Below the pieces are notes generated by a model. The model had not been told where the DNA came from. It did no database searches and saw only the letters and a list, made by a program, of their open reading frames with translations. Below, piece by piece: positions 13,474-15,485 of a DNA stretch of 15,485 nt (position 1 is its first letter; each line of letters starts with the position of its first letter). Source of the stretch: Clostridiales bacterium (GTDB lineage: Bacteria > Bacillota > Clostridia > Oscillospirales > CAG-382); NCBI GenBank assembly GCA_003452915.1, contig DMMZ01000010.1, positions 27,484 to 42,968 of the forward strand. The letters are read 5' to 3'. The position numbers were made by a program, and so were the translations under genes.

Positions 13474-14523
13474 ATGAACAAAAATACATCAGCAATACTT
13501 ATGGCAATAATGGCAGCGGTACTTTTTGGATTAAGTTCACCAATATCTAAACTATTACTAACTAAAATATCTCCAGTATTAATAGCATCACTACTTTATT
13601 TTGGTGCTGGCTTAGGTATGTTATTAATTAATATCGGAAAGAAAATTTATAAAAAAGAACAAATTGAAGCAAGGATGACACAAAAAGAATTACCTTATAT
13701 AATTGGTATGATTATTCTTGATGTTGCTGCACCTGTCAGCTTATTGATAGGGATAAATATGACAACATCTGCAAACGCATCTTTATTAAACAATTTTGAA
13801 ATTGTAGCTACATCTTTTATTGCTCTAGTTATATTTAAAGAGAGCATTGGTAAGAGAATGTGGGTTGCAATTTTACTTATTACATTGTCAAGCATGATTT
13901 TATCAATTAAAGATTTTGATAGCCTTTCATTTTCGATTGGTTCAATATTTATTATACTTGCTTGTATTTGTTGGGGATTCGAAAATAATTGTACTCGTAA
14001 ATTGTCCTTGAAAGATCCTATGCAAATAGTTGTTATAAAGGGCTTTGGTTCTGGTTTTATTTCTTTAATAATAGCGCTTTCATTGAATCAAAATTGTACA
14101 AACATTTTATATTTATTGATAGCTTTATTATTAGGATTTATATCATATGGTCTTAGTATATATTTTTATATTTTTGCACAACGAGAGCTTGGTGCTGCTA
14201 GAACAAGTGCATATTACGCAATAGCTCCTTTTATCGGGGTAATATTATCTATATTAATCTTTGACCAAGAAATTACTATATCATTTATTATTGCATTATT
14301 TATAATGATAATTGGTGCATATCTGGCAGTTGCAGAACGACATAGACATTTACATATACATGAAGAAATAATCCATGAACATAGGCATAGCCACAACGAT
14401 AATCACCATAAACATACACATGTTGATTTATTTAATGAAGAACACAGCCATGTTCATACTCATAAAAAAATAAAACATACACATATACACACACCAGATA
14501 TTCATCATACTCATTCCCATTAA
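13474..14523 (+). CDS. DMT/EamA-family transporter with His-rich C-terminal tail
   Basis: Residues 1-287 form ten likely membrane helices in two EamA repeats. The first opens with AILMAIMAAVLFGLSSPISKLLL. The second opens near residue 155 with SIGSIFIILACICWGFENNCTRK, and it contains AARTSAYYAIAPFIGVILSILIF (241-263). This is the drug/metabolite transporter superfamily, inner-membrane exporters or importers of small molecules. Residues 290-349 carry 23 His in 60 positions in H-x-H repeats (HLHIH, HEHRHSH, HVHTH, HTHIHT, HHTHSH) and no Cys, so the tail probably binds Zn, Ni, Co or Cu. Whether the metal is cargo or a regulatory signal cannot be told. The start ATG follows AGGGTGA. Two promoters precede it. 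The DMT fold is well supported; the substrate is unknown. Confidence 0.85.
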   Translation: MNKNTSAILMAIMAAVLFGLSSPISKLLLTKISPVLIASLLYFGAGLGMLLINIGKKIYKKEQIEARMTQKELPYIIGMIILDVAAPVSLLIGINMTTSANASLLNNFEIVATSFIALVIFKESIGKRMWVAILLITLSSMILSIKDFDSLSFSIGSIFIILACICWGFENNCTRKLSLKDPMQIVVIKGFGSGFISLIIALSLNQNCTNILYLLIALLLGFISYGLSIYFYIFAQRELGAARTSAYYAIAPFIGVILSILIFDQEITISFIIALFIMIIGAYLAVAERHRHLHIHEEIIHEHRHSHNDNHHKHTHVDLFNEEHSHVHTHKKIKHTHIHTPDIHHTHSH

Positions 14524-14550
14524 AGTACAATATAAATTAATTTAAAAATA

Positions 14551-14568
14551 AAAAGTAAGTTTACTTTT
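14551..14568. promoter_or_regulatory. 18-bp palindrome over the dapB -35 region, possible operator
   Basis: AAAAGTAA (14551-14558) and TTACTTTT (14561-14568) are a perfect inverted repeat with a 2-base centre. It has little G/C and no following T-run, so it is a poor terminator. It overlaps the -35 side of the dapB promoter, where a repressor dimer could bind. No regulator family is assigned. Confidence 0.4.
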
Positions 14569-14590
14569 AGAAAATTAATCATGGTATAAT
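14560..14590 (+). promoter_or_regulatory. Probable dapB promoter
   Basis: TATAAT at 14585-14590 has an extended -10 (ATGG before it). Candidate -35 boxes are TTTACT (14560-14565, 19-base spacer) or TTACTT (14561-14566, 18-base spacer). The start would lie about 35 bases before the ATG. The 110-base gap shows no lysine riboswitch or T-box. Confidence 0.55.
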
Positions 14591-14633
14591 AATTAATTAT
14601 ACAAAAGTTAAGGCAATTAATATTTGAAGGGAA

Positions 14634-15404
14634 ATGAGTAATTTGATAAAAATAAATGTAGTAGGCTGTACTGGAAAATTAGGAATTATGATCATAAAAA
14701 CAATTTTAAATAAAAAGGATGTTGAGTTAATCGATGCTATTGGGCGTAAAGGTAATCAATATATAGGACAAGATATTTCGGTAATAATAGGAGGCCAAAA
14801 TAGAGGAATAATAATCAGCGATAGCATTCTTGATGCAAAGGAATGTGATGTTTTTATTGACTGCACGAATGCAGAAAATTTTATAGCAAATAATATAGAA
14901 CAATATAAAAAAAAGAAAAAACCTCTTGTAATTGCAACCACGGGATTTGACAATAATAGCTTAGAACAGATTAAAAAGTTGTCTGTGGAAATGCCTGTTT
15001 TACAATCAGGTAATTTTAGTATAGCATTACACGATTTCATTGAGACTCTTAAATTTGCAGTAAAAAGAATAAGTGTTGATACAGATGTACAAATAATAGA
15101 ATTCCATCATAACCAGAAAAAAGATGCCCCAAGCGGAACTGCAAAGATGATTCAAGATGCTCTTATACAAAATAATATGAGATTAAATTATGATAATGTA
15201 AAAATATGTAGTGTGAGAGGTGGAAACATATTTGGCGAACATCAAGTAATTTTCGCTAATTGTAAGGACGAAGTTACAGAATATAAACATCAGGTATCAT
15301 CAAGAGAAGCATTTTCCAATGGAGCTGTAGATGTGGCAAAGTGGTTGAGTAATCAACAAAATGGAGCTTATAACATGGACGATTTTTGTGGCAGGTATTC
15401 TTGA
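14634..15404 (+). CDS. dapB: 4-hydroxy-tetrahydrodipicolinate reductase
   Basis: DapB reduces 4-hydroxy-tetrahydrodipicolinate with NAD(P)H in the diaminopimelate/lysine pathway, needed for peptidoglycan and, in spore formers, for dipicolinate supply. Of 256 residues, the N-terminal Rossmann part has INVVGCTGKLG (7-17) and ATTG (101-104). The catalytic/substrate part has EFHHNQKKDAPSGTA (156-170), with the H158/H159 pair and the K-DAPSGTA motif, then RGGNIFGEH (195-203). The end is atypical: after the usual YNMDD it continues FCGRYS. The start is uncertain: AAGGG is only 2 bases before ATG 14634, whereas TTG 14643 is 11 bases from it and would give the family-typical MIKINVVG beginning. It stands alone, without other dap genes, and ends at a strong hairpin. 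Confidence 0.93.
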   Translation: MSNLIKINVVGCTGKLGIMIIKTILNKKDVELIDAIGRKGNQYIGQDISVIIGGQNRGIIISDSILDAKECDVFIDCTNAENFIANNIEQYKKKKKPLVIATTGFDNNSLEQIKKLSVEMPVLQSGNFSIALHDFIETLKFAVKRISVDTDVQIIEFHHNQKKDAPSGTAKMIQDALIQNNMRLNYDNVKICSVRGGNIFGEHQVIFANCKDEVTEYKHQVSSREAFSNGAVDVAKWLSNQQNGAYNMDDFCGRYS

Positions 15405-15427
15405 AAATAGATTATGTACATAATACA

Positions 15428-15457
15428 ATTAAAGCCACCGTATTCGGTGGCTTTAAT
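15428..15457. terminator. Hairpin terminator behind dapB
   Basis: A perfect 13-bp inverted repeat, ATTAAAGCCACCG (15428-15440) and CGGTGGCTTTAAT (15445-15457), has a 4-base loop and begins 23 bases after the dapB stop. The flanking T-run is short, but the symmetric A/T flanks could terminate from either side. Confidence 0.82.
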
Positions 15458-15485
15458 ATATACATATTTAATAATATCTACTTTT

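Noticed and set aside
14524..14633. Lysine riboswitch or T-box upstream of dapB
   Set aside because: The gap is only 110 bases, AT-rich, and shows neither the multi-stem L-box architecture nor a T-box specifier/antiterminator.

Overview
The window looks like chromosomal DNA of an AT-rich, endospore-forming Firmicute of the Clostridia type. The evidence is a pair of CotF-like spore coat genes, a small Arg-rich gene behind a sequence that fits the sigma-K promoter consensus, strong AGGAGG-type ribosome binding sites, several TTG/GTG starts, and short intergenic regions with TTGACA/TATAAT promoters. No species call is attempted. I see no tRNA, rRNA, CRISPR array, transposase, integrase or phage gene.

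Layout. Positions 1-521 (-) hold the N-terminal part of an AlkZ-related (winged-helix DNA glycosylase-like) protein that runs off the left edge. Positions 674-3184 (-) hold three separately transcribed genes: a zinc-ribbon PrsW-type intramembrane protease, a class I SAM methyltransferase and a small polytopic membrane protein. Positions 3417-4482 (-) are a sporulation patch: two CotF-like proteins and an Arg-rich small protein. Positions 4664-6427 (-) are a membrane protein translationally coupled to an RlmI-type 23S rRNA methyltransferase. Positions 6585-7565 (-) encode a Ser/Glu-rich probable lipoprotein.

Positions 7681-11029 (-) form a closely spaced run of small accessory enzymes. From upstream to downstream these are a 2x[4Fe-4S] ferredoxin, the C-terminal relic of a methyltransferase, an NADPH-dependent FMN reductase-like flavoprotein, a GNAT acetyltransferase, a nucleotidyltransferase, a NimA-like PPOX protein, an AAC(6')-type aminoglycoside acetyltransferase broken by one missing base, and a further small relic. 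The run resembles a decaying detoxification/resistance neighbourhood. Positions 11195-11494 (+) encode a small probable winged-helix protein, divergent from the ferredoxin. It converges, through a shared terminator, on a metallo-beta-lactamase/beta-CASP RNase-like gene (11556-13154, -). The leader of that gene encodes what looks like the N-terminus of a deleted endonuclease/exonuclease/phosphatase-family gene. The right end carries a DMT/EamA transporter with a 60-residue His-rich tail (+) and dapB of lysine/diaminopimelate synthesis (+), closed by a hairpin.

I do not see a convincing new multi-gene system. The most interesting points are the gene relics (AAC(6'), methyltransferase, EEP leader), the probable sigma-K promoter of the Arg-rich protein, the His-rich transporter tail, and three exact-consensus sigma-A promoters. 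Three loci (near 520, 7735 and 7970) would each be repaired by adding one base to or beside a homopolymer run, so sequencing or assembly error must be considered before calling them pseudogenes.
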